6,373 nucleotides of DNA. It comes from 40-80 sp964503665. GTDB lineage: Bacteria; Bacteroidota; Bacteroidia; Flavobacteriales_D; Crocinitomicaceae. The notes under the pieces were generated by a model, which was not told the origin of the DNA, made no database searches, and was given only the letters and a program-made list of their open reading frames with translations. The position numbers and the translations under genes are program-made. The DNA is taken from NCBI GenBank assembly GCA_964503665.1, contig CAZDAR010000093.1, positions 1-6,373 on the forward strand. Reading direction: 5' to 3'. Shown one piece after another: positions 1-5,669 of the stretch (positions within the stretch are counted from its first letter, which is position 1; each line of letters opens with the position of its first letter).

Positions 1-1371
1 TCAAGCCAAAATTTTGGAAAACCTGATTTTGGGTGGCGCATTGATGAAGTCAGGAGATTCATCATTTAAAGGAATTAAAGCCAATTGTTCATCTAAGTCC
101 TTTAGTTCTGATTCGTACTTATCGTACATTCGGTCATAAACTGCTTGTCCCCCTTTTATTTTTTCATCAATCCATTTCTCTGTCAAATCATATATTTTAT
201 TTTCAACTTCTTGTTTTCGCTTGATAAATGTTTCTCTTTCTTCTTCTCTCGTTTGATACATAGATTTATATTGTTCCATAAGAATGTGCTCAAATAGCTT
301 CATAACAGGTGTTGAAATAGTAATCTTAGAAAGTTCGTCTTGTAGTACCTGATGAGGTTTATCCGCGTTGAATGATACCTTTCCACAACCATATCTTTTA
401 CAACAATTGTAATAAAAATAGGTTTTACCATTTGATTTTGGTCTTGGATAACCAGTCATACTTCTGTTACATTCGGGACATAATAATAAACCTCCCCTCA
501 AAGGTAGCTCTTCTCTATCCTTAGATGTTTTTTCCTTGATGCGGTTCTTTTTATTCAGATAATGTTGATTTCGTTCAAAGGTAGATTCATCAATAAGAGG
601 TTGATGAATCATTCTTACCACTTTTTCTTTTTCCGTTCTTGGGTCTGTAATTTTATTCTTAGCACAGTAAATTGAACTCGAAAGCATTCTGCTTAGTGTA
701 CTTTTTGTGATTTTGAAACCTTTTGCTTTGTATTTATTTATCAATTCATTTTGCGAATATTTTCCAGTACTATAATCCTCTAAAAGTGTTGTAACATGAT
801 GTGCCGTATTTGGGTCAGGAATCATTAGAGGTTTTCCAAATACATCCTTTGAAGGTAAATACCCGATTGGTGGTTTACTCGTATAACGTCCATCTTCAAG
901 TGCTTTATAGTTGCCATCTTTTACCCTCTCGCTCCTTAATCTATTCTCATATTCAGCAAATGTCATTTGAAATGAATGAGATAAAAAATCTGATGAGCTC
1001 TTAAGATTTTTCCAGTCTTGAATACAATTGACTTCTATACCATATGTTGAGAATTGCTCAATCATAATTGAGGTTTCCGTTAATTGTCGGGAAAATCTAT
1101 CCCAAGCGGTTACTAAAACGAAGTCTATTTTAGTGTCACCTTTCTTATTTTGAACAGCAATTTCAGTTAGCTTATTAAATTGTGGACGGTTAAATGTTTT
1201 AGCTGAATAATCTTCTTCTAAAATCAACACAAGGATAATACCATGCTGTTCGCAGAAAGATGTAATTCTATCCCGTTGACTGGCTAAGCTAAAACCATGG
1301 TCTTTTTGGTCGGTGGTGCTAACCCGAAGATATGCAATTGCTCGTTTTCCTTTTAACTTGTCTGGTATCAT
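1..1371 (-). CDS. Large serine site-specific recombinase
   Basis: This enzyme should cut and rejoin DNA at short attachment sites to integrate, excise or invert a mobile element. It has 456 residues from the chosen start. An N-terminal resolvase domain (about 8-150) contains AYLRVST with the predicted nucleophile Ser18, Arg62 in the NRPQF segment and the DRFSR motif at 91-95. A 'recombinase' DNA-binding domain follows (about 165-275). A zinc ribbon has Cys298, Cys301, Cys323/324 and Cys329, and a charged coiled coil spans about 365-435. This order is typical of large serine recombinases. The ATG at 1371 is preferred because AAAGGA lies a few bases upstream; an in-frame TTG at 1401 would add ten residues with no better support. 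The stop codon is at the window edge, so the gene is complete. Its start lies inside the small upstream gene, suggesting translational coupling. Family assignment is firm; the element it moves is not visible. Confidence 0.95.
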   Translation of the reverse strand: MIPDKLKGKRAIAYLRVSTTDQKDHGFSLASQRDRITSFCEQHGIILVLILEEDYSAKTFNRPQFNKLTEIAVQNKKGDTKIDFVLVTAWDRFSRQLTETSIMIEQFSTYGIEVNCIQDWKNLKSSSDFLSHSFQMTFAEYENRLRSERVKDGNYKALEDGRYTSKPPIGYLPSKDVFGKPLMIPDPNTAHHVTTLLEDYSTGKYSQNELINKYKAKGFKITKSTLSRMLSSSIYCAKNKITDPRTEKEKVVRMIHQPLIDESTFERNQHYLNKKNRIKEKTSKDREELPLRGGLLLCPECNRSMTGYPRPKSNGKTYFYYNCCKRYGCGKVSFNADKPHQVLQDELSKITISTPVMKLFEHILMEQYKSMYQTREEERETFIKRKQEVENKIYDLTEKWIDEKIKGGQAVYDRMYDKYESELKDLDEQLALIPLNDESPDFINAPPKIRFSKILA

Positions 1372-1519
1372 GTATATCGTTTCCTTTCGTGTAAATTTCA
1401 AATGCTACTTTACTCATCTTATATAATAAATCCCTCAATAGTAAAGCTTCTTCGGCTGTATATTGTACATCTTCCGAATGAGCATTTAATATTTCTATGG
1501 TCTTTTTTTCTGATAGCAT
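1319..1519 (-). CDS. Small overlapping leader gene of the recombinase
   Basis: This 66-residue reading frame begins with an acidic, helical stretch containing EEALLLRDLLYKMSKVAFEIY. That pattern resembles the 50-70-residue proteins I recall just upstream of recombinase genes in Bacteroidota elements (memory, not checked). It ends inside the recombinase gene in another frame, overlapping it by 53 bases. The recombinase ATG and its AAAGGA motif lie within it, so ribosomes finishing this frame could re-initiate on the recombinase. An AGGGAG sequence lies about 13 bases upstream of its ATG. The basic C-terminal tail (about 48-66) is where the two frames overlap and may not be conserved. The function is unknown; a regulatory or coupling role is inferred from position only. 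Confidence 0.6.
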   Translation of the reverse strand: MLSEKKTIEILNAHSEDVQYTAEEALLLRDLLYKMSKVAFEIYTKGNDIHDTRQVKRKTSNCISSG

Positions 1520-1616
1520 TTAACTTGCTTTTCTCCCTAATTTCTCCAATTGGGACGGCAAGTATAATTCTATAATTTCTCTTATTAAAAACAGGTAAAA
1601 ATTTGACAATGAATAA

Positions 1617-1680
1617 ATTATTTGCTTTAACAAATAATTTATTTGCATTAGGATATAAAATATTTGTTAAAGCAAATAAT
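1617..1680. repeat. Long inverted repeat upstream of the recombinase genes
   Basis: Two perfect 20-base arms (1617-1636 and 1661-1680) face each other across 24 bases. Each arm is itself a partial palindrome of the form TATTTG-N6-CAAATA, and a further TTATTTGC-like copy sits in the spacer at about 1638-1647. The element begins about 100 bases upstream of the small leader gene. It has no T-run after it, so it is not a normal terminator. It could be an operator for recombinase expression or the recombinase's own attachment site; serine recombinases bind imperfect inverted repeats close to their gene. Nothing in the window decides between these. The rest of 1520-1752 shows no other gene. Confidence 0.75.
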
Positions 1681-1752
1681 TCACTAAAAGTGCTCATTCA
1701 TGTTATTTAAGATTTTTTAACAAAAACCATCTCATATCCGGTAATTGAGGAA

Positions 1753-1781
1753 TAAAAAAAGGAGAAATTTATTTTCTCCTT
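1753..1781 (-). terminator. Rho-independent terminator of the lipoprotein gene
   Basis: The 9-bp stem AAGGAGAAA/TTTCTCCTT (1759-1767 with 1773-1781) has a five-base loop. On the minus strand a run of seven T follows it. It lies about 10 bases beyond the lipoprotein stop codon, in the right orientation. Confidence 0.85.
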
Positions 1782-1791
1782 AATTCATATT

Positions 1792-2418
1792 TTAGTCTTC
1801 TTTCAAAATTTCATCTGGTTCTTTTACTATCATAAAATCCGTTGAAATATGAAAAGGTGCAAGCACCGGACTTTTAGTCTTCATTTTATCGTCATTGGCT
1901 GTATAATATGCAAAAACATAATAGTATAGAGGTTTGATGCTGTCAGCCTTTTCTATTAATATTTTCTTTTCTTCCAAGAGCTTTACAATTTCTTCTCCCC
2001 TAACTCGTTTTTCTTCCCATTGTTTCTTAAGTCCTTCTATGTCATGTTTCAGTGTTGTAGTATAAGCATCTGTACCATTCGATACATCCAGATACATTGC
2101 CAACATGTCATTTTTCGATTGGAATTCTTCTGCAAGTTGTTTTCCTTCCTCCATAATTCTTTGGGCTTCTTTTCTCAAATCAATCATTTCATACCCCAGT
2201 TTTTTCTGTTCTGTAATGGTATCTTGCACATGAATAGAATCAAGCTGAATAGAGCCTATTAATTCAGGATTGTTCTTTTGTTCTTCTTTAAACTTTTCCT
2301 GCATGTAATTATCAATGACTTGCTCCATTTTCTCTTTAGGAGTTGGTTCTTTACAGCTTACAAGAAAGATGGCTGAGGAAATAAATAGGATGTTAATTGT
2401 GATTTTTCGCATAATCAT
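1792..2418 (-). CDS. Small exported lipoprotein with coiled-coil body
   Basis: This 208-residue protein is probably anchored in the envelope by a lipidated cysteine. The N-terminus is a signal peptide: Arg4-Lys5, a hydrophobic stretch to residue 20, and the lipobox Leu-Val-Ser-Cys ending at Cys22. The mature part is highly charged. Glu/Lys/Gln-rich segments at about 27-52, 70-105 and 123-160 are predicted to be helical or coiled coil. A tyrosine-rich patch (YYYVFAYY) lies at about 166-173. Starts at residue 1 or residue 3 (ATG at 2412) are equally possible and do not change the mature protein. I do not recognise a named family. It is monocistronic, with its own terminator and a long structured upstream region. 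A role in the envelope of a mobile element or in surface defence is conceivable but unsupported. Confidence 0.85.
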   Translation of the reverse strand: MIMRKITINILFISSAIFLVSCKEPTPKEKMEQVIDNYMQEKFKEEQKNNPELIGSIQLDSIHVQDTITEQKKLGYEMIDLRKEAQRIMEEGKQLAEEFQSKNDMLAMYLDVSNGTDAYTTTLKHDIEGLKKQWEEKRVRGEEIVKLLEEKKILIEKADSIKPLYYYVFAYYTANDDKMKTKSPVLAPFHISTDFMIVKEPDEILKED

Positions 2419-2465
2419 TTTGTTTTTTCTCTGCCAGTTCCGAACAGAGTGTTAAACAAAAAAGA

Positions 2466-2612
2466 AGCGTGGAACTGAACCATACTCCTTAGAGGCTCGC
2501 CAGAACCTTATTACAATACAGAACAGCCCACGCCATGAGGCGTAGCCTTACATCTGTATTCTTTGTAATAATATGAAACTGGCGATTTCTAAGGAAAGAA
2601 TACGATTACGCT
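2466..2612 (-). ncRNA. Structured RNA: leader of the lipoprotein gene or separate 6S-like RNA
   Basis: Five nested stems close on one another: AGCGT/ACGCT (2466-2470 with 2608-2612), TCCTTAGA/TCTAAGGA (2486-2493 with 2588-2595), TCGCCAG/CTGGCGA (2497-2503 with 2579-2585), TTATTACAATACAGA with its complement interrupted by a four-base bulge (2508-2522 with 2553-2571), and the apical hairpin ACGCC-ATGA-GGCGT (2530-2543). The minus strand is favoured: a promoter lies upstream at 2672-2704 and a T-rich run (CTTCTTTTTTG) directly follows the basal stem. The rod-like shape with internal loops and length near 200 bases from the promoter resemble 6S RNA in outline, but I see no diagnostic 6S sequence. 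Alternatively it is a long 5' leader of the lipoprotein mRNA. A mobile hairpin element is a third possibility. Confidence 0.55.
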
Positions 2613-2998
2613 ACTATGTCTTTATTTTCTTACTTCAAATAATATTTCTTTTTACAGTAATTCTTATACCTCAAAGATACGATGAATTACAATTATCTCA
2701 CAAACGTATGAGTAATTATTGAATTACTAAAAATCTTCTTTGGTTAAATATGCTTGATTTTTAGGAACTATTGAACTGGAAATCGGTGGAATAATGACAC
2801 TCCTTTTTTTATAGTGTCATATTTGTCACAAAAATAAATCTATATGATTGATAAACAGTCTTTTTGATTTTTTGAAAATTAAGATGAAATGCTTATGAAG
2901 GTAAATCGTTGTAAAACTGCACATAAAATGCTATGGACCACCCGTAAAAGGTATTTACTATCTTGATACAGATACTGCTCATAATTTAAAGTCACGAA
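2613..2998. other. Intergenic region without a gene; one 8-bp inverted repeat
   Basis: No reading frame of plausible length or composition is present. Besides the 2672-2704 promoter, the only clear structure is ATGACACT/AGTGTCAT (2794-2801 with 2813-2820) across 11 bases. It has no T-run on either strand, so an operator is more likely than a terminator. A 23-codon frame at 2894-2965 (plus) has no support. I see no terminator for the ImmA gene here. Confidence 0.6.
2672..2704 (-). promoter_or_regulatory. Bacteroidota-type promoter reading into the structured RNA and lipoprotein gene
   Basis: On the minus strand, TTTG (2704-2701) is followed after 21 bases by TATCTTTG (2679-2672), an exact TAnnTTTG -7 element. 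Transcription would start near 2665, about 50 bases before the nested RNA structure and about 245 bases before the lipoprotein ATG. Confidence 0.65.
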
Positions 2999-3566
2999 TC
3001 ACCTCAAATATGAAAGTTGCCTTATTACCCCAGTTTCATTTATTCTTTTTGTTACCATCTGAATACTTGCTTCATAAAAATCAGCAATTTCATTTTTCGT
3101 CATACCTCGTTTTAAAGCCCATAATAATGCCTCACGGGGTAATTGTAAACAACCTCCTAAACAATTTGCCAGCCTCTTGCTCAACATCAAAATCTCTCAA
3201 CAGTCCATTTGGAATATCTTTGGATGTTTCCCTCATTTGATGTCCACATATTATATGAGCTAATTCATGCATTAAATTACTTTGTTGCCTTTGAGGAGAA
3301 TGGGTATGATTATGAATAATCATTCTATCTCCTACTCTATTAGGTAGAGTTAAAGCAGACCATGAATTATAATTATGTATATCTGATTCAGAAATCCCAA
3401 AATCCAATAATGTGTAAATATGGATACCCTTATGCTTTGCTAACTTAAATCCACAAAGTTTATCTATTGGTTTAAGTCCAAGTTCAGCTCTAGTAATAAC
3501 AGCGATTCTATTAGCTTCTGACTTAAAGCCTCTTCGTAAGGTATTTTTATTCCTCGATGTTGACAT
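2999..3566 (-). pseudogene. ImmA/IrrE-family zinc metallopeptidase, frameshifted
   Basis: ImmA/IrrE-type peptidases cleave a partner XRE repressor in response to a signal and so release its target genes. The first frame (3566 to 3132, 144 residues) shows the RRGFKSEA start, the FSALT-like SALTLPN stretch and HELAH at 100-104, with His100, Glu101 and His104 as zinc site and general base; Glu129 or Glu131 is the likely third ligand. It then turns into a short unrelated tail and stops. The family's next block (LGGCLQLPREALLWALKRG, then a C-terminal helix-turn-helix-like segment ending at 2999) continues in the frame shifted by +1. Skipping one T in the TTGTTT run near 3159-3161 (minus strand) restores a full protein of about 188 residues. 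Start: the ATG follows the repressor's TAA with no gap. The break may be a mutation, a sequencing error or a programmed frameshift. If unrepaired, the product keeps the catalytic motif but loses the C-terminal third. Confidence 0.85.
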
Positions 3567-3911
3567 TTAGACCCGTTCAACTCGTTCAAACGCCATTTTA
3601 ATAACCTGCTGTAACATATTTAATGTTGCAGAGTCAAGAGCCTGATCCGCTCGAAGATGATATGAAATTTTTTCTAGTGTTGATTCCTCTTCGGAATTTT
3701 CATGTCCAATAATAAATTCATCTGTTTTAACCTCTAACCATTTACAGATTCGAATAAATGTATCAACATCTGGTACTTTTCCTTGCTCAATTCTAGAAAG
3801 TGTAGATGCACTCACCCCTCCAATTTCCTCAGCCGTTTCTCTCAACCCTTTGTTACCTCTTTTTTGATTCAACATCTTTGAAAGCCTTACTGTATCTAAT
3901 TCTGTACTCAT
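3567..3911 (-). CDS. XRE-family helix-turn-helix repressor, partner of ImmA
   Basis: The 114-residue protein has an N-terminal XRE domain at about 8-65: LRETAEEIGGVSASTLSRIEQGK forms the helix-turn-helix and DVDTFIRICKWLEVKTDEF completes the fold. A C-terminal helical tail (about 72-114) probably dimerises or contacts the peptidase. It should bind DNA as a repressor. The ATG at 3911 is preferred because AGGAG lies four bases upstream. The in-frame ATG at 3953 would add 14 poorly matching residues and lies upstream of a weak -7-like element (minus strand, about 3928-3935). The gene runs directly into the ImmA-type gene (TAAATG). XRE plus ImmA/COG2856 pairs are known from phage and conjugative-element control regions and are also predicted toxin-antitoxin pairs. 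Likely targets are the repeats at 3946-4023. Confidence 0.93.
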   Translation of the reverse strand: MSTELDTVRLSKMLNQKRGNKGLRETAEEIGGVSASTLSRIEQGKVPDVDTFIRICKWLEVKTDEFIIGHENSEEESTLEKISYHLRADQALDSATLNMLQQVIKMAFERVERV

Positions 3912-3945
3912 AACTCTCCTGTTTTTATATGCAAAATACAAAAAA

Positions 3946-4023
3946 TGTTTCATTAATGCAACATTTTTCTTGTTAATAAAACAAACAAATCGTATCTTTG
4001 ACGAAACATTTGTTTTATTAATG
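3946..4023. promoter_or_regulatory. Operator-like repeat cluster between the XRE gene and the plus-strand unit
   Basis: TGTTTCATTAATG at 3946-3958 recurs as TGTTTTATTAATG at 4011-4023 (12 of 13 identical). The same core lies inverted as TTAATAAAACAAA at 3973-3985, a perfect 13-base mirror of 4009-4021. The three copies surround the plus-strand promoter and lie just upstream of the repressor gene. This is the usual layout for autoregulation and control of a divergent unit by an XRE protein (inference). Confidence 0.6.
3969..4000 (+). promoter_or_regulatory. Plus-strand promoter, Bacteroidota type
   Basis: CTTG (3969-3972), 20 bases, then TATCTTTG (3993-4000), an exact TAnnTTTG. The predicted start near 4007 falls in the second arm of the operator repeat, so repressor binding would block it. 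It would give the small membrane-protein mRNA a leader of about 295 bases. Confidence 0.6.
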
Positions 4024-4070
4024 GGACGAAATTAAAATAAAATTTAAAATTAGCATGATAAAATAACAGA

Positions 4071-4101
4071 AAAATAAAAAAGCCCAGTCAATGACTAGGC
4101 T
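4071..4101 (-). terminator. Intrinsic terminator of the small antisense RNA
   Basis: The stem AGCC-C-AGTC/GACT-A-GGCT (4081-4101) has one mismatch and a three-base loop. On the minus strand a T-rich tail (six T, A, four T) follows. On the plus strand no T-run follows, so the orientation is clear. Confidence 0.8.
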
Positions 4102-4137
4102 CGTTTAGCTTTCAGAAAACTCTGAATCTTTTAATTC
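4072..4137 (-). ncRNA. Compact small RNA, antisense to the leader of the small membrane-protein gene
   Basis: A consensus promoter (4143-4173) and an intrinsic terminator (4081-4101) on the minus strand frame a transcript of only about 65 bases with no reading frame. It would fold into two hairpins: TTCAGA/TCTGAA with a four-base loop (4111-4126), then the terminator stem. Any plus-strand transcript from the 3993 promoter would be fully complementary to it. That arrangement resembles the RNA antitoxin of type I toxin-antitoxin loci whose RNA binds the mRNA leader upstream of the start codon. Transcription itself is unproven. Confidence 0.5.
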
Positions 4138-4142
4138 CATCC

Positions 4143-4173
4143 CAAAGATATGAGTTTTTTTCTTTTTAGCAAA
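4143..4173 (-). promoter_or_regulatory. Promoter of the small antisense RNA
   Basis: On the minus strand, TTTG (4173-4170), 19 bases, then TATCTTTG (4150-4143): an exact -33/-7 match with ideal spacing. The only thing downstream before the terminator is the roughly 65-base RNA. Confidence 0.65.
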
Positions 4174-4225
4174 CAGAGTAAAGTCAACTGTAAAATTTGC
4201 TTTATAAGCTCACCAGCAAATATGA

Positions 4226-4278
4226 GTGCTTTTCCCTCAATAAACAAATTTCACCTTTTGAGGAAGGTGAATGAGCAC
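4226..4278 (+). promoter_or_regulatory. Structured mRNA leader ahead of the small membrane protein
   Basis: TTCACCTT/AAGGTGAA (4250-4257 with 4264-4271) is a perfect 8-bp hairpin. An outer GTGCT/AGCAC pair (4226-4230 with 4274-4278) closes around it, and CCTCA (4235-4239) can compete for TGAGG in the loop. The structure ends 25 bases before the ATG at 4304, so it could control ribosome access. Confidence 0.4.
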
Positions 4279-4303
4279 AATTTAAATTAAAACAGATTCA
4301 AAG

Positions 4304-4456
4304 ATGAATAAATTAGAAAACACAAGAGATGTAGATGTGTGTTATAAAAACGTGTGTGTAAAAGCAAAAGGGAAAAACGGAGAGATACTAACTTATGGAA
4401 TATTTTTTCTAGCAGTATGTATCGGTATTAACATGCTAATTAAAGCTACAAAATAA
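4304..4456 (+). CDS. 50-residue single-span membrane protein, possible type I toxin-like peptide
   Basis: The frame encodes a charged, cysteine-containing N-terminal half (residues 1-28, with VDVCYKNVCVKAKGKNGE) and one hydrophobic helix of about 20 residues (LTYGIFFLAVCIGINMLI, about 29-46), ending in a short basic tail KATK. It is followed one base after the stop by a strong terminator, which argues that it is a real transcription unit. There is no Shine-Dalgarno, but most starts here lack one; the leader is A-rich. Size, single membrane span and an antisense small RNA in the predicted leader fit a type I toxin, but I recognise no family, and a small membrane regulator or accessory subunit of the downstream protein is equally possible. 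The next gene starts 57 bases further on, beyond the terminator. Confidence 0.55.
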   Translation: MNKLENTRDVDVCYKNVCVKAKGKNGEILTYGIFFLAVCIGINMLIKATK

Positions 4457-4480
4457 GAAAAGCCCTTCGGGGTTTTTCTT
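4457..4480 (+). terminator. Rho-independent terminator with TTCG loop after the small membrane gene
   Basis: The stem GAAAAGCCC/GGGTTTTTC closes on the stable tetraloop TTCG (4466-4469), and T-rich sequence follows. It lies immediately after the TAA of the 50-residue gene, so the downstream 299-residue gene must rely on readthrough or on a promoter I cannot see. Confidence 0.85.
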
Positions 4481-4512
4481 TAATTAATAACATTATTCAC
4501 TAACATTTAATA

Positions 4513-5412
4513 ATGAGAATAGCAAAAAAAAGAGTAATTTCTATAGAAAATTATTTAGGGACAATCGATGAGGGAGCAAATTTTTATATTGGTCTTTTAG
4601 ATATTGACAATTTCAGAAACAAACTAATTCAAATCGGTTTTTCAGAAGAATTGAATACTGGAGAACAAGTCCTACCTACTGTTCTTGGTACTAAATCAAG
4701 ATTCAATGCCAACGGGGGTTTCATATTACTACGTGACTTACCTAAAGAAACATACTTGCGAGAAATTGAGTTTAAAGACTGGCATGGAAATTATCATACA
4801 AGATATGCAGCTTATCTACGTTACCAAAGACGTCCCATTCCAGCTCCAAATGTTGAGTTATTAATAAGAAATGGAGCAGATAGTCAAAAAATATTAGTAT
4901 CTCCTCTATTGATAAACCATACTAATAATTACGATTACATTAAACATGTTATTAATCTCTTTCTTGAATTATTTGGTGAATGTGAAATTCTACAAGAAAA
5001 CTTAATCCCAACATTCAATGTTCAAGTGACCAGACTAAATTGGGATATTCTTCCACAAGGAAATTATCCTTGGCAAGTCTTAGGTCCTAGAGTTAAAGGA
5101 GTGATTGATACAATAAATAGGCAAAGAAGAGGGGTTGTTCAAAGATACATACAACGGATTTCAGAACATAATCCTGATTTTGTTGCAGTTGGGCGTGCTG
5201 GATTCAGAGGTTATCTAGTTTTTGGATTTCCAGATAAAGATTTCTTTATTCTTGAAAGTATTTATACGGGTAATGCCACTTATGTCTTAGGACAAAATTG
5301 GCAAGTAATTTCACAATTAACAAAAGAAGAGATTCTTCTCAATGATTTATACGAAAATAGATTAGTCCACACCGAGGGTTGGGACAATAGAATTGATGAG
5401 TTGTTGAATTAA
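4513..5412 (+). CDS. Uncharacterised 299-residue protein
   Basis: I do not recognise this protein with confidence. It has no signal peptide or membrane span and looks like a soluble alpha/beta protein. The N-terminal part (1-115) is basic and ends in an arginine-rich YLRYQRRPIPAP segment (about 110-117). A helical middle (135-215) carries QRRGVVQRYIQRI. A compact C-terminal block follows: GYLVFGF (233-239), FILES (245-249), GNATYV (253-258), Trp263, LTKEEIL (269-275) and RLVHTEGW (283-290). From memory, similar C-terminal blocks end other uncharacterised proteins of accessory and defence regions; I cannot verify this. The ATG at 4513 has only an AT-rich upstream region, and no TAnnTTTG element lies between it and the preceding terminator. 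It lies beside an XRE/ImmA regulator pair and the small membrane gene, so an inducible or phage-responsive effector is a reasonable guess only. Confidence 0.88.
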   Translation: MRIAKKRVISIENYLGTIDEGANFYIGLLDIDNFRNKLIQIGFSEELNTGEQVLPTVLGTKSRFNANGGFILLRDLPKETYLREIEFKDWHGNYHTRYAAYLRYQRRPIPAPNVELLIRNGADSQKILVSPLLINHTNNYDYIKHVINLFLELFGECEILQENLIPTFNVQVTRLNWDILPQGNYPWQVLGPRVKGVIDTINRQRRGVVQRYIQRISEHNPDFVAVGRAGFRGYLVFGFPDKDFFILESIYTGNATYVLGQNWQVISQLTKEEILLNDLYENRLVHTEGWDNRIDELLN

Positions 5413-5441
5413 TTTTACTGTTCAATGCTCTTTAAGAAAGT

Positions 5442-5469
5442 AAAACCCCAGCAAATATCTGGGGTTTTT
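5442..5469 (+). terminator. Terminator of the 299-residue gene
   Basis: A 10-bp stem AAAACCCCAG/CTGGGGTTTT (5442-5451 with 5459-5468) with a seven-base loop, ending in a T-run, 30 bases after the stop codon. The A-run on the other side means it could work in both directions. Confidence 0.9.
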
Positions 5470-5518
5470 AAAATTCATTGAATTTTTACCTAACCAATGG
5501 ATGTTTTAACTTGATTCC

Positions 5519-5579
5519 GATAATGAGTCATTTGACAGTGACTCTTAATTATCTGTATATTTCAGATTTACGAAATATA
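5519..5579. promoter_or_regulatory. Two adjacent inverted repeats overlapping a possible plus-strand promoter
   Basis: The first repeat is GATAATGAGTCA with TGACTC-TTA-ATTATC (5519-5530 with 5539-5553). The second is TATATTTC/GAAATATA (5556-5563 with 5572-5579). TTTG at 5531-5534 and TATATTTC at 5556-5563, 21 bases apart, form a promoter with one mismatch at -7, embedded in both repeats. That suggests a regulated start for RNA running into 5570-5738. Confidence 0.4.
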
Positions 5580-5631
5580 AAAAACACGTGGAGATTTAAC
5601 GTTTTAATATTTCTATAATTTATTTCAGTGG

Positions 5632-5665
5632 ATTGTTAAACCAACGGACTTTATACTTACCTTTG
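5632..5665 (+). promoter_or_regulatory. Promoter of the second compact small RNA
   Basis: TACCTTTG (5658-5665) is an exact TAnnTTTG, with ATTG 22 bases upstream (5632-5635), slightly longer than ideal spacing. A start near 5670 would coincide with the first base of the CTGCGAA hairpin. Confidence 0.5.
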
Positions 5666-5669
5666 CTCT

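Noticed and set aside
801..1004. 67-codon plus-strand frame inside the recombinase gene
   Set aside because: It is antisense to well-conserved recombinase domain sequence and has no independent support.
1419..1697. 92-codon minus-strand frame
   Set aside because: It runs through the inverted repeat and overlaps the small leader gene in another frame; its composition looks like translated repeat and non-coding DNA.
2020..2262. 80-codon plus-strand frame inside the lipoprotein gene
   Set aside because: It is the reverse of the charged coiled-coil codons, which yields Phe/Cys/Ile-rich translation; the minus-strand gene has signal peptide, lipobox and terminator.
2894..2965. 23-codon plus-strand frame starting MKVNRCK
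   Set aside because: Too short, with no promoter, terminator or recognisable pattern; at most a gene remnant.
3010..3240. 76-codon plus-strand frame opposite the ImmA gene
   Set aside because: It is antisense to the second half of a recognisable peptidase gene.
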